DNA of 64,000 bases from CAYMUR01 sp964393615 (GCA_964393615.1 CAYMUR010000015.1:15169-79168), one strand, 5' to 3'. Positions 1 to 9,746 are shown, numbered from the stretch's first letter. Numbers and translations are program-made. The notes: generated by a model from the sequence alone, not told the origin.

Positions 1-456
1 GGACTGCTTTGTTGTGCCAGAGGGCCCTAGCTGCCGTTGGATCCGGTGTTGTGACAAACTCCGGGATACAACCAAAAAATACGGTTTCTATTGATGCGCG
101 GCTGCTCAGCAAGGTGTGGTACAGGGTAGGCAGCGTATTGCGCGCCCTCGCGGTATGTAGAGCCCGGCTGGCTGCCGTTCGCGGTTGCATTGACGGACGA
201 GGAGCGGGGCAGCACAGGGCCTGCTTGCTAAGGGGGATGCAGCGCACTGCTCAGAAAAGACTCTCTGCGAGATGATGTTAGCTGCTTGTCTGGGGACGAC
301 GCATTTGCCATCCTAGGCGGATTGGGCCGCCGCAGAATTTGCCGCCGAAGTGGCCATCGTGGTCCTCCGTCCAAGGTGAAAATGTGGTAAGAATATTGAC
401 AACCTTGATGGTGACTCACACAGTTCCCGACAGATCCATGGAACATGGAGGAAACA
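1..456. other. left-edge stretch without a supported gene
   Basis: Short open frames exist on both strands but none shows a recognisable domain, a signal peptide or a convincing ribosome binding site. The last 100 bases probably hold the promoter and leader of the enolase-superfamily gene that starts at 457, but I cannot identify promoter boxes. Confidence 0.4.
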
Positions 457-1851
457 ATGACTCTATCCAAGCAACTGGGCGAATCGGACAGGTTGTTCGG
501 CCGCCGCCGCTTCCTGGCGGCAGGAGCGGGTGGTCTTGCTGCGGCAGCCGTCCTGGCCAAGCCGTGGAAGGCTGCGCTGGCGGCCAAGCAGGCTTCTGAT
601 TCGGTTCACGGTCGGATTACGATTACCGACATTGAAACACACGAAATCAAGCTGGACTACCTGGATTGGCTGCAGTACGAATTGAATCACTTCTATGGTC
701 CGAGCCAGCGAACCGTCTACGTCGTGCATACGGACAAGGGGATCTATGGGCTGGGCGAGGGACGCGAGGCGCCAGAAGTCCTGGAGCAATATATTGGTAC
801 CAGTCCCTTTGACTGGATCGGCGATGAAACCTCGATCGCGATGGCCAAGGCGATGTACGACTTGATGGGCAAGGCGGCTGGAGTTCCCGTCTACAAATTG
901 TTTGGACAGCGATATCGCCGTTGGGTTCCAGTCGGTTCCTGGACAGTTTCGACACACCCGTCGCACATGGCCGAGGCCGTCACGAATTACTCGGCCATGG
1001 GCTACACCTGGATGAAGTACCACCTGTCGCCCTTCGAAAACGTGTTTGACCAGCTGGAGGCGATGGAACGGGTGGCGCCCCAAGGATTCAAAATCCAGTT
1101 TGATCTCACGCGTTTCCAACATTACGGTCACAATCCCGACCTGGTGGAAAGGATTGCTCGCTCGCCAATTGCCGGCAGCTTCGAAGATCCGCTGAGAACC
1201 GAAGATATGGACAGCTATGTCGATTTGCGGAAACGCATCCGACTACCGGTGCTCATCCATGGTAGCCAGGTTGAGTACACGCAAGACGTGCTGCGCCGCG
1301 CAGCGGACGGTTATGTGATGGGACACCACAAGCTGGGATTGATCATGCAACGGGCAGGACTTTTTGCTGCGGCTGGTATACCGTTCATGATCCAGTGGGT
1401 GGGAGGACACATCACCCGTGCCATGACAACCCACATGCAGGCTGCGTTTAAAACTGCCAGCCTGCAATTTCATTGCGATGCCGAGACGTGGAAATCGGAC
1501 GTCGTCCAGGAGCGACTGGAGCCGACCAATGGCTTTATCCGTGTTCCAGAATCCCCGGGCCTGGGGGTCACGCTGGACCGGGAGGAACTGGAACGACTCA
1601 AGGTCAACACTCCTGCGGAACAACCACCGTATATTCTCAAGAGTCGCTTTGAGAACGGGACCGCCATGTACAACCTGATGCGCCCTCCGCAGACGGCACA
1701 TTTCATGGTTTTGCCAAACCGCCGGCGGTTGATTCCTTTGAGTTTTGATGCGCCCATCACGACGGAATACTGGGACGATGACGGGTCCCCCGAGTACGCT
1801 GCCATGTTCAAGCGGCTGGAAACCGAGCAGATGGTGCTGGAGAAGCAGTGA
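457..1851 (+). CDS. Tat-exported mandelate racemase / muconate lactonizing (enolase superfamily) protein
   Basis: A 464-residue protein. The start at 457 is chosen over an in-frame ATG at 445 because GGAGG at 447-451 sits five bases before 457. Residues 16-21 (RRRFLA) followed by an Ala-rich stretch form a Tat-type signal, so the protein probably folds in the cytoplasm and is exported. The capping domain (near 84-145) and barrel domain of the enolase superfamily are recognisable. Of the barrel residues, K187 and H189 stand where KxK is usual, D216 and E243 (in FEDP) are the first two metal ligands, and where a third acidic ligand is expected the sequence reads H268-G-S. Members of this superfamily abstract an alpha proton from a carboxylate, often a sugar acid. 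The odd third ligand means the reaction cannot be assigned. The next gene lies about 200 bases downstream on the same strand. Confidence 0.85.
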   Translation: MTLSKQLGESDRLFGRRRFLAAGAGGLAAAAVLAKPWKAALAAKQASDSVHGRITITDIETHEIKLDYLDWLQYELNHFYGPSQRTVYVVHTDKGIYGLGEGREAPEVLEQYIGTSPFDWIGDETSIAMAKAMYDLMGKAAGVPVYKLFGQRYRRWVPVGSWTVSTHPSHMAEAVTNYSAMGYTWMKYHLSPFENVFDQLEAMERVAPQGFKIQFDLTRFQHYGHNPDLVERIARSPIAGSFEDPLRTEDMDSYVDLRKRIRLPVLIHGSQVEYTQDVLRRAADGYVMGHHKLGLIMQRAGLFAAAGIPFMIQWVGGHITRAMTTHMQAAFKTASLQFHCDAETWKSDVVQERLEPTNGFIRVPESPGLGVTLDREELERLKVNTPAEQPPYILKSRFENGTAMYNLMRPPQTAHFMVLPNRRRLIPLSFDAPITTEYWDDDGSPEYAAMFKRLETEQMVLEKQ

Positions 1852-2060
1852 CCAAAATGCCGTGAGCTGCGCATGGTATCACCATGTACAAACGATTTCT
1901 GGCGGGTGCTCACGGCGCCAGCCGGGTCGCCACAGAAGTCGAAGAGGACGACCGCCAGATTGTGGTAGAATCGTGGTAGAATCGGAGAAGGCCACTATGG
2001 AGAAGAGGCTGCCGTGCGTCACGTTCGCTATCTGTTTTCATCCCTTGTGATACTGATTTG

Positions 2061-3347
2061 ATGAATTCCAGGCTGATTTACCAATGGCTGGTCTGGGGGC
2101 TGTCGAGTACCTGGTACGCCGTGGTGCAGGCCCAAGGCCCTTTCGATTTCGAACGAACACCGATCGATTACCACAAGCAAACTGCCAGCAACCTGGTTTC
2201 TGAACTCCAGGAGAAAATCCTTGCCGGCGAGGTGCAACTGGAGTTTCACCGTACCCGGGGCTATCTCGACTCGTTCTTGCAGCAACTCAATGTTTCGAAA
2301 TCGAGTCAAGTGCTCGTTTACTCAAAATCAAGCGTCCAGCTGCGCTGGATTTCACCGCTTCGACCGCGCGCCCTGTACTTCAACGAAGAGGTCTACGTTG
2401 GTTGGGTTCTGGGCGGGGACGTTCTGGAAATGATTGTTTCGGATTCCAAGCTTGGAACCGTGTTTTACACGTTGCGTCAGCAAGAAACAGCATACCCTCG
2501 GTTTCAACGCGATAGCGGCCAATGCCTGCAATGCCATGCCAATCGACGCACCCAGCAGGTCCCGGGGCCTGTTGTGCGTAGCCTCTTTACGGAATCCAAT
2601 GGCCAGCCCATTTACCGGCTTGGCAATTTTAACTCGGATCATACCAGTCCATTTTCTCAACGTTGGGGTGGCTACTACGTGACAGGAAATCACGGACCTA
2701 CACTCCACATGGGGAACCTGATGGCGGACCGCGACACATCGGTGAAAGAGTTTGACTATGAATCCGGAGCCAATCTGACGGACCTCTCCGCGCAATTCAA
2801 CACGGGGCCCTACCCCACCGGACATAGTGACATCGTCGCATTGATGGTGTTGGAACACCAGGCGCAGATGCAGAACCTGATTACCAAGGCCCGTTACGAG
2901 GAAATCCAGGGCGAGCATTACGATGCGATGTTACACCGTGACCAACTGTTCGGCAACGAGTTGACACAGCGCAAGGTGGTTCGGGCCGGGGAAGCACTGT
3001 TGGCCTACATGCTTTTTGTCAACGAATATCAACTCCGCGCGCCGGTCAAGGGAACTTCTGGATTTAGTGAAGAGTTCTCGTCGCAGGGCCCACACGACCA
3101 GCAGGGACGCAGCCTGTACCAATTGGACTTGGAAACGCGCCTGTTCAAGTACCCTTTGAGCTACATGATCTACACTGACGTATTCCGGCAACTTCCCCCC
3201 CGAGTAAACTCGTATGTTTCACAGCGTTTGTACGAAGTGCTGACAGCCGAATCAAAGGAGGATGAGTTTTCCCATCTCGATCTTGACACCAGGAAAGCGA
3301 TCCTGCAAATCGTTGAAGAGACCTGTCCGGACCTTATTGATCATTGA
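2061..3347 (+). CDS. exported mono-haem c-type protein of unknown function
   Basis: A 428-residue protein with an N-terminal hydrophobic signal segment (about 5-25, ending VVQAQ). It carries a single CxxCH haem attachment motif (CLQCH, near residues 155-159), followed by a His- and Gly-rich stretch. This suggests a periplasmic cytochrome-like protein with one covalent haem. I do not recognise a catalytic domain; the rest is charged and helical with no other Cys pairs until a lone Cys near the C-terminus. The start is uncertain: TTG at 2058 and ATG at 2061 are adjacent, no Shine-Dalgarno is visible, and there is no ATG, GTG or TTG further upstream in frame before the stop at 1977. It converges with the acyltransferase gene on the other strand, 101 bases away. 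Confidence 0.75.
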   Translation: MNSRLIYQWLVWGLSSTWYAVVQAQGPFDFERTPIDYHKQTASNLVSELQEKILAGEVQLEFHRTRGYLDSFLQQLNVSKSSQVLVYSKSSVQLRWISPLRPRALYFNEEVYVGWVLGGDVLEMIVSDSKLGTVFYTLRQQETAYPRFQRDSGQCLQCHANRRTQQVPGPVVRSLFTESNGQPIYRLGNFNSDHTSPFSQRWGGYYVTGNHGPTLHMGNLMADRDTSVKEFDYESGANLTDLSAQFNTGPYPTGHSDIVALMVLEHQAQMQNLITKARYEEIQGEHYDAMLHRDQLFGNELTQRKVVRAGEALLAYMLFVNEYQLRAPVKGTSGFSEEFSSQGPHDQQGRSLYQLDLETRLFKYPLSYMIYTDVFRQLPPRVNSYVSQRLYEVLTAESKEDEFSHLDLDTRKAILQIVEETCPDLIDH

Positions 3348-3448
3348 CGAAGTGGCGTGTTCCCGTCTTGGTGTGGATGAGATGGCCTGTGGATTTTGTG
3401 TTTCGAAAGGATACTACTTTCGGCGGAGGCGACTCCTGATGTGGGTGA

Positions 3449-4582
3449 CTACACGCGCATGAACACGCGATGATGGTAGAGCCAATAAGCAAACCCCCAA
3501 ATGGCCAGCAATACCAACACCGAGAGCAGGACAGGGTAACCGGCGAATTCGTTTTGGATCGATTTTGGAATGCATAACACAATTGCTTTTTGAATCTGTG
3601 GCCGTAACAATTGCGCAACCAGGTAGACGGTGATCGAATTCATTCCCACCACGACCAGGGGAAATGCCCAAAAGCGACAGTGCCACACGTCAATCACGCA
3701 GTAAAAAACCACCATGCCTAGAAGAGTGATTCCGCCGGTCCACAGTGTGTAAGAACTGGTCCAGAGCCACTTGTTGATCGGGATGGGTTGTGGGATTTGT
3801 GTCGCAAGTGCCCAGCCTGCTGCCGCGATGACGATCCCCGACAGTAGCATCAAGCTGATCTTGAGCAGGGTGTGGCGTGAGCTTTGTAACAACCTCCCGC
3901 AGAGAATTCCCAGGATCACGTTGACGGTACCGGTGATTGCATTCAGCGCGGTGTTTCCGCTGCGGACTGGCAAGTGGAACCAATTTTCTTGCACGTAATT
4001 TCCCACATTGTCACCCCTGGCCCAGGGATCGCCGCTGTCTCCTGCATACAGCAGGTAGGCGGCTGTGTGCGCCACCAATAGCAGCAACGCCGTGCCTAGT
4101 TGTAGTCCGGGATGTAGACGCAGGATGAGAAAGGCCAGAAAATAGCAGACACCGATTTTTTGTAGAACGACTGGGAAATTGGTTTGTAGTTCGCCGGCAT
4201 GATAGGAAACGATAAAATCTCCGAGTGTGTAGAGGATCATTCCACGCAACAAGGCGTGCATGACTTGTCGGGTCCAGGTTTGTCCATGTTGGCTGCGGCT
4301 ACGATATGAAAACGGCATGGCCACGCCGATCACAAACAGGAACACCGGAAAAATAAGATCCCAGAGCGTGCAGCCATGCCAGTCGCGATGATTGAATTGC
4401 AGCAGGTAATCTTTCCACTGGGGATGATCCGCTACCCACGGTTGCTGGAGCAGTTGCCATGCACCAAATCCCATGGAAACCATCAATAGCATCGAAAGAC
4501 CACGGTAAGCGTCTAACGAAACCAGGCGGTCAGGGGCCGCTGCCGGGAGGGGTGACGTGTCGTTTTTGGAGATGGATTGCAT
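3449..4582 (-). CDS. NagX-like multi-pass acyltransferase (DUF5009 / HGSNAT family)
   Basis: A 377-residue integral membrane protein. It opens with a cytoplasmic tail and the RLVSLDAYRGL motif (about 20-30) that marks the DUF5009 family, the bacterial relatives of heparan-alpha-glucosaminide N-acetyltransferase. About ten hydrophobic segments follow, including one ending in PVFLFVIGVAMPFSYRSR. The family length is close to 370-390, so it looks complete. Known relatives are thought to move acetyl groups across the membrane onto amino sugars; substrate here is inferred only. It is monocistronic as far as can be seen, with about 550 bases to the next gene upstream. Confidence is high for the family and low for the substrate. 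Confidence 0.87.
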   Translation of the reverse strand: MQSISKNDTSPLPAAAPDRLVSLDAYRGLSMLLMVSMGFGAWQLLQQPWVADHPQWKDYLLQFNHRDWHGCTLWDLIFPVFLFVIGVAMPFSYRSRSQHGQTWTRQVMHALLRGMILYTLGDFIVSYHAGELQTNFPVVLQKIGVCYFLAFLILRLHPGLQLGTALLLLVAHTAAYLLYAGDSGDPWARGDNVGNYVQENWFHLPVRSGNTALNAITGTVNVILGILCGRLLQSSRHTLLKISLMLLSGIVIAAAGWALATQIPQPIPINKWLWTSSYTLWTGGITLLGMVVFYCVIDVWHCRFWAFPLVVVGMNSITVYLVAQLLRPQIQKAIVLCIPKSIQNEFAGYPVLLSVLVLLAIWGFAYWLYHHRVFMRV

Positions 4583-5135
4583 GCCCTGGTCACGTCCGTT
4601 GATGGTTGAGGTTTGGTAACCAGTAGGAGCCGTTTGTGTTGCCAGAATATCCCACTTTACGGACTACCAGTGCCGGTCGAGGAACGTGACGCTGGCGCGA
4701 CGTGCCTGAACGGACAAATCGGCGAGGCGGACAACTGAATGTCTGCGATACCGTCCAGCTGCGACCCGATTCGCTCCCACAATATAGTAGATCCGCACAG
4801 GCCCGCAAAGCTCCCGTGGCGGTCGAGCGATTGTTCAGGCTCCGTCTCGTCACAGCAAGGCCACTTGCTTGACGGGTTCGTTCCTCTGACGCAGCGGACC
4901 ATTGGTGGGAGCGGTGGCGGATCTGCCACCGTCCGAAAGGTGATGATTCGACGGCGAACCTGCCCTGAAAAAACCTTGTAAGTGATTCTGGCTTACGATA
5001 TGAAATCGGGGAGACCAGGACCAAGATACGTCCCTCGCCAAGTCCCAACTCACCGCGCGTGTCGGGGTGAGCTACACGCTGGCCCTGCGGGGCGAGGTTT
5101 TCGGCCACGAGGTTTTCACCAGGTACGGGGTCTGT
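4583..5135. other. 550-base spacer without a supported gene
   Basis: The spacer lies between the NagX-like gene and the symporter gene, both on the minus strand. Several open frames of 60-170 codons overlap each other on both strands, but none matches a family I know and their composition is erratic. It may hold the NagX promoter and gene debris. Confidence 0.35.
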
Positions 5136-7064
5136 TTATTTCTGGTTTTCCGCTGGCAGATGTTTGGTCCACAAGGTCAATCCGTGCAAGCGACTTTTGT
5201 CAGAGGCACCCGTTACAAGGCTCACCACATAACCGACGATAAGGGTGGGCAGCAGTCCGACAACGCTGAATAGGAACTCGTTGCCTCCCGTCTGTTGGAA
5301 CCAGACGGTACAGGCTAATCCTGCAACCGATCCGCTCAGCACTCCGACCGTGTTGGCCCGGCAAGTAAAGAAACCAAGCAAGAAAACACCCAGTAGGGGA
5401 CCTGTCCAGAACCCCATCAGGGCTATCGAGATCTGCCACAATTCACCGATTTGGCCAAGCAACAACGCGACGCTGGTGGCCAGGATGCCCAGAACAAGGG
5501 TCAGGATACGGGCAATTCGCAAATAATGTCGTTCGTCACGGTTCCGTACCAACAGCCGTCGGTACCAGTCGGTGGTGAGTGTTGCGCTGATCGAGTTGAT
5601 CCCTGAATCGACGCTGGACATGGTGGCGGCGAACAAGGCGGCAATGAACAGGCCGGCCAGACCTGGTACCACTTGATTCAGTTTGTGGGCCACAAAATAG
5701 GGCATTGTCTGGCCCGCGGTTGCCGGCAGACCGGTGTAGTGATGGATGGCGTAGTACACTAACACCCCGGCACCTGTCAAATACATCAACGGCATTAAGG
5801 GGACATCACAGATGGCGCTGATCCAAATGGCGCGGCGGCTTTCGACGATTGAACGCGCACTGAAGTAGCGTTGCAGTGTCACCTGGTCGGTGCCACCGTC
5901 ATTTAAACGGGCCAGCAACCCGGTCACAAACAGGGACCAAAAAGTCACTCCTGTGCCAAAAAATAACTTGAAACGAAAATCAAACCAGGTGTCGTGGGGT
6001 CGCTCGTGAAACGCCGGAGGGGTTGCTGAACGATGCAGGTCGGGATTGTCCGTGACCGTTATGTGAACCACAGCCGGGGCCGATTGCAGTGGCGGGGTGC
6101 CATTGGTGGTGACGCGCAGCTCGATGGGTAAGGTGACGGGGGCACCTTCGGCGCTGCGCGGTGGGGCAGTGAACTGCAAGGTTTCGCCAGACTTGTTTGG
6201 CAATTCGATTTCTGGGACTTCTTTGCTGGTACGGCGCTGTTGCCAGGCATAAGTCAACGTCGATCCGTCGAAGGCGACACTTTGAGAACCATCCAAGCGT
6301 ACCGTTTCACCCCATCCAACCTGGAAGTCATTTTCGACGTGCGCACGGGGTACTTTGGCCAGTTGCTGAAACATGTTGCTGATGCCGATGTCACGTGCCA
6401 ACAAGAACCAGATGGCCAACATCCCCACGACGAATACAAAAAACTGTACCACGTCGGTCCAGATAACCGCCCGCAAACCGCCGAGTGTTGTGTAGGCGGT
6501 TGCCCCGGACCCCACCACGACAATCCAGAAAAAAGTGCTGCCGCTGATCCCGCACCAAAAACCGAGTGGACCAAGCCATTGGTCGATGGCAGGAATTGGA
6601 ATGACCGCCGACAGTGCGAGTGAGGGTGCATAAATCACCGAAGCCAGCCAGCCACCACGCAAGAGGATAAACAAGATGCTACCCAGGCATCGTACACCGA
6701 TTCCAAAACGCTGTTCCAGATAAGTGTAAGACGTTGTCAGCTTCAATGGCTGCAGTAGGGGTAATATATATCCTATTGTCAACGCCGCACCCAGTATCGA
6801 CGTGATTATCCCGGGTACGATGTATTGCAAGTCTTGACTGTAGCCGTAGGATGGGGCACCCAGCATGGAATTGGCGCTGGTCAGGGAGGCCCAGATCGAC
6901 AAGGCGAGAGGAAACCAGTGCATTTGCCGGCCAGCGAGGAAGTAGTCCTCCGAAGTTTTTTGACCTCGACCTGCCAGTATCCCAATCGTCACCACGACGA
7001 CCAGGTAAAGTGCGATCATGCAAAAATCGCCGGTCGTTAGTAGCTCGGAGTTGGCCATCTCCAT
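5136..7064 (-). CDS. sodium:solute symporter (SSS family) with an inserted PKD-like domain
   Basis: A 642-residue transporter. Typical SSS features are visible: DYFLAGRQMHWFP near 40-52, GGLRAVIWTDVVQFF near 195-209, GGTDQVTLQRYFSAR near 390-404, and SSVDSGINS in a later helix, which matches the Na2 site region of the family. Family members are usually about 500-550 residues. The surplus comes from residues about 242-345, which read as an extracytoplasmic beta-sandwich (VRLDGSQSVAFDGSTLTYAW and a closing VVHITVTDNPD), the pattern of PKD/REJ-type domains. The second symporter of this window, at 23291-24826, has only about 35 residues at the same place. The substrate is unknown; planctomycete relatives often import sugars or sialic acids. 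An in-frame ATG two codons after the chosen start is an alternative. Confidence 0.9.
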   Translation of the reverse strand: MEMANSELLTTGDFCMIALYLVVVVTIGILAGRGQKTSEDYFLAGRQMHWFPLALSIWASLTSANSMLGAPSYGYSQDLQYIVPGIITSILGAALTIGYILPLLQPLKLTTSYTYLEQRFGIGVRCLGSILFILLRGGWLASVIYAPSLALSAVIPIPAIDQWLGPLGFWCGISGSTFFWIVVVGSGATAYTTLGGLRAVIWTDVVQFFVFVVGMLAIWFLLARDIGISNMFQQLAKVPRAHVENDFQVGWGETVRLDGSQSVAFDGSTLTYAWQQRRTSKEVPEIELPNKSGETLQFTAPPRSAEGAPVTLPIELRVTTNGTPPLQSAPAVVHITVTDNPDLHRSATPPAFHERPHDTWFDFRFKLFFGTGVTFWSLFVTGLLARLNDGGTDQVTLQRYFSARSIVESRRAIWISAICDVPLMPLMYLTGAGVLVYYAIHHYTGLPATAGQTMPYFVAHKLNQVVPGLAGLFIAALFAATMSSVDSGINSISATLTTDWYRRLLVRNRDERHYLRIARILTLVLGILATSVALLLGQIGELWQISIALMGFWTGPLLGVFLLGFFTCRANTVGVLSGSVAGLACTVWFQQTGGNEFLFSVVGLLPTLIVGYVVSLVTGASDKSRLHGLTLWTKHLPAENQK

Positions 7065-7449
7065 GGTACCTGTTTCCCTAAAACGCCGTGATCCTCAGGT
7101 AAAGAACAAGGGGTTGTTGTCCTGAGGTTTGCACATCGTATCCCGTGCTACGTTTGTGCCTGGCTGAACCAAAGGATGCACCAGGATAAGCTTGTGGAAA
7201 GTGGTTGTCAAACCGACTTGGCAAGCCGTGGCGGAGAAGATTGGTGATACTGCCAGATGCATCGAACTAAAACGGCTCTGCGGAACCGACCACCACCATG
7301 CTTCTCCAGAACCTGTTGGCATACGGCGCACCGGGCAAATCCCAACCACGCCAGTTTTCTTCCCACCCGACCAGCAGTAAAGCGGTGCGCTGCAAAAGCG
7401 CCCCCTCCCGCCCGTGCGGCAGTACACCACAGAGCGAATTCATCCGGGT
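7065..7449. other. spacer of about 385 bases
   Basis: It separates the symporter from the nitrilase-family gene, both on the minus strand. No gene, RNA or clear hairpin is supported. The distance suggests the symporter has its own promoter here. Confidence 0.35.
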
Positions 7450-8280
7450 TCAACTGCCCCGCGTCCACTTCGCATACATTTCGGGTCGCCGGAAGTGCCT
7501 GAAAAAAGTTTCTGGAACGCGGCGCGCCGCCGCCAGGTCGGCCCCCTTGAGATCCGCGACCACCATCTCTTCCTCGGTGCTGCTGGCCGCTTCGGCCACC
7601 ACTTCGCCATATGCATTACAAATGAACGACACGCCGGCGAAGCAATTGCCCGCACCGTTATCGCCCACGGGGTTACACACCGCCACGTAGACGCTGTTGT
7701 CATAGGCCCGCGCCGGCATGTAGCGCAGCCAGCGTGCTTTTTTGTCCGCAGCGTTTTCCCCCATGCCCGAAGCATGCGGAAAAAACAGGATTTCGGCACC
7801 ACGCTCGGCCAGGATGGTGCTTAACTCCGGGAAGTGGGAGTCGTAGCAGATCTCGACCCCGTAACGCGCCTTGGCATGTGCGAATACCGGCACCTCACTA
7901 CCCTGGCGCCAGGTGCCAATCTCAGTGGTAGGCACGTGGTTCTTGCGGTAGGTGCCAACGACACCCTTTGCATCGAAGACGACCTGAGTATTGTAGACAA
8001 TGCCGCCAATATCCCGTTCCAGTAGACCCGCCATAAAGGTCAAACCGAAACGCTTGCCCAACTTTACCAGTGCCTGCACGGATGCACCATCGATGGACTC
8101 GGCTACCGGCCTGGAAGTATCGCCGGCGTTGTAGCCGTTGATCGATAGTTCCGGGAAACAGAGTAGGTCTACTTGAGCTGCCGCGGCATCGTTGAGGAAT
8201 CGTTCCATGGTACTTATATTGCCGCCGGTATCGCCCACCCGACTATTCATCTGCACTACGGCAATGCGTATATCCTGCAT
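7450..8280 (-). CDS. carbon-nitrogen hydrolase (nitrilase superfamily amidase)
   Basis: A 276-residue cytoplasmic enzyme with the Glu-Lys-Cys triad of the nitrilase superfamily: Glu in CFPELSING (about residue 43), Lys in YRKNHVP (about 116) and Cys in GVEICYDSHFPE (about 149). Length and motifs fit the branch that contains N-carbamoylputrescine amidase and omega-amidases, which hydrolyse small amides or carbamoyl compounds. The exact substrate cannot be read from sequence. The start is well supported by GGAGG about eight bases before the ATG. No close partner gene: the next genes lie more than 200 bases away on either side. Confidence 0.9.
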   Translation of the reverse strand: MQDIRIAVVQMNSRVGDTGGNISTMERFLNDAAAAQVDLLCFPELSINGYNAGDTSRPVAESIDGASVQALVKLGKRFGLTFMAGLLERDIGGIVYNTQVVFDAKGVVGTYRKNHVPTTEIGTWRQGSEVPVFAHAKARYGVEICYDSHFPELSTILAERGAEILFFPHASGMGENAADKKARWLRYMPARAYDNSVYVAVCNPVGDNGAGNCFAGVSFICNAYGEVVAEAASSTEEEMVVADLKGADLAAARRVPETFFRHFRRPEMYAKWTRGS

Positions 8281-8503
8281 CTATTTTCCTCCTCCTTCTT
8301 TTTTTGAGAAGTACAAATTGAAGATAATCCCGGGAGGTTCTATTATCCAATACTCCAGGACGGGTTAGCTCCTATGATACCTGCTGAATCGGCCCCGCAT
8401 AAAGCGGTTCGCGCCAAACTTTCATCTGGCAACTGCAGCAGTCATTGTCTCAGAAAAAACCAGTGCACTTGCCTGCCAGCGACAAAGTAGTGATCCATTC
8501 GAA

Positions 8504-8938
8504 TTATCGAACACTGCGCATCATTGCTGCCCCGATTAAAATCGTGAGGGCGCAGGCCAGGTTCATGAGCGACCAGAATCCGCGGTATCGCTGCATTCCC
8601 TGGAGTCTGTCCGCAGGCAATGCCAGCAAAAAGGTGATCGAAAATAGCCCCAGTGCCCCCAGCATCTTGACCGCAAAACAGACCAGGTACAGTTGCTGGT
8701 TCGAAACCAATGGCCAAGTGATGTACCACTGAGCCAGTCCGCTGAGCACCACGACCAACACACCGGTCCACTTGATCCATGCAAAACGCTGGATGGCCGC
8801 ATCCAGAAACGCTTGACGTTGACTTTCTGGCAGTGTCGGTACCAGCGGCCATAGTACCAGCCGCGCATAAAACAAGCCTCCGAGCGAGGTGCAGGTGGCT
8901 GCAATGTGGAGTACACGGAAAAGGACTGCCAGATCCAT
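8504..8938 (-). CDS. small four-helix membrane protein (CopD-like)
   Basis: A 144-residue protein with four hydrophobic segments and the N-terminal pattern RVLHIAATCTSLGGLFYARLVLWP, where a His in the first helix resembles CopD/DUF-type membrane proteins. Metal or haem binding by this His is only a guess. It is the last gene of a three-gene minus-strand operon: the 267-residue membrane protein ends four bases before this start, and the NHL protein precedes that. I cannot assign a function. Confidence 0.75.
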   Translation of the reverse strand: MDLAVLFRVLHIAATCTSLGGLFYARLVLWPLVPTLPESQRQAFLDAAIQRFAWIKWTGVLVVVLSGLAQWYITWPLVSNQQLYLVCFAVKMLGALGLFSITFLLALPADRLQGMQRYRGFWSLMNLACALTILIGAAMMRSVR

Positions 8939-8942
8939 TGTG

Positions 8943-9746
8943 TTACGCTTTCGTAGTCGGCTGGGAGGCGGCTTCTTTTAAACTCAAGCGACGTCCCATG
9001 ATGGCAGTTGTGACGCAGGTTAGCATGCCTCCCAGGGCGCCAACCAAAAGGGAGGGAGTTCCCAGTGATTGTCCGTAGTTTCGAAATAATAATCCCGTTA
9101 CTGTGCCCAGTCCGAACCCGAACAGTGCCAACGCTGGAATGGTCCAGGTCGCGTTGTTCCAGCGAGAGAGGCCAAAGTGACTCAGCCCTGCTGCGAACAC
9201 ACCGACGATGCTACCCACCGTTGCGCAACAGATTGCCGCCTCGATGGTTTGCGGTATTCCGGCGAGCAGGTAACAGACTGCGCCGTAGATAAATGGATCG
9301 AGCCAATGGGCATCTCGGCCATAATCGACCGCCCGACCGGCAGCGCTCGCTGCCGCCTCGATTTCCCGATCGTCTCGGTAAAAATAAGCCAGAAAGACGC
9401 CGACAGGAATACCGACATAGATCCCGGTCAGCAGCGCGATCCAGGGATGTTGGCCTACCAGTTCAGCATATTGAGCCGCGCCCAGGACCAGTGGGATAGC
9501 CGTCAAGCCGCCCCAGATTGCGCCTGCCATTAAGCTGCGGTGCATTCGCAAGGGGACGAAAGCTAGCCGCAATACCACGACCTGAATCACGGCTGCACCC
9601 GATGCCATCAGAAGCAGCGGACGTAACGTTTCTGCGTAACCAAGTGCCAAGGGGACAATGACTGCAAAACCGTTCCAGCCAATCAGGCCTGTCAGCAGGC
9701 TGGATGGCCAGGAACTGCGCTGTTGGAGCAATTTCAAAATAACCAT
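8943..9746 (-). CDS. multi-pass membrane protein of unknown function
   Basis: A 267-residue protein with about seven hydrophobic segments and short Gly-rich loops. I do not recognise the family. It sits 36 bases after the NHL propeller gene and four bases before the CopD-like gene on the same strand, so the three are probably co-transcribed. That order suggests a membrane assembly with an extracytoplasmic propeller, but this is inference from position only. Confidence 0.72.
   Translation of the reverse strand: MVILKLLQQRSSWPSSLLTGLIGWNGFAVIVPLALGYAETLRPLLLMASGAAVIQVVVLRLAFVPLRMHRSLMAGAIWGGLTAIPLVLGAAQYAELVGQHPWIALLTGIYVGIPVGVFLAYFYRDDREIEAAASAAGRAVDYGRDAHWLDPFIYGAVCYLLAGIPQTIEAAICCATVGSIVGVFAAGLSHFGLSRWNNATWTIPALALFGFGLGTVTGLLFRNYGQSLGTPSLLVGALGGMLTCVTTAIMGRRLSLKEAASQPTTKA

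Noticed and set aside
228..587. Minus-strand open frame overlapping the enolase-superfamily start
   Set aside because: Composition is that of a shadow frame, with no domain or ribosome site.
463..1131. 222-codon minus-strand frame inside the enolase-superfamily gene
   Set aside because: It lies fully antisense to a well-supported gene and has no recognisable content.
4590..5108. 172-codon minus-strand frame between NagX-like and symporter genes
   Set aside because: No recognisable domain and overlapped by equally long frames on both strands.
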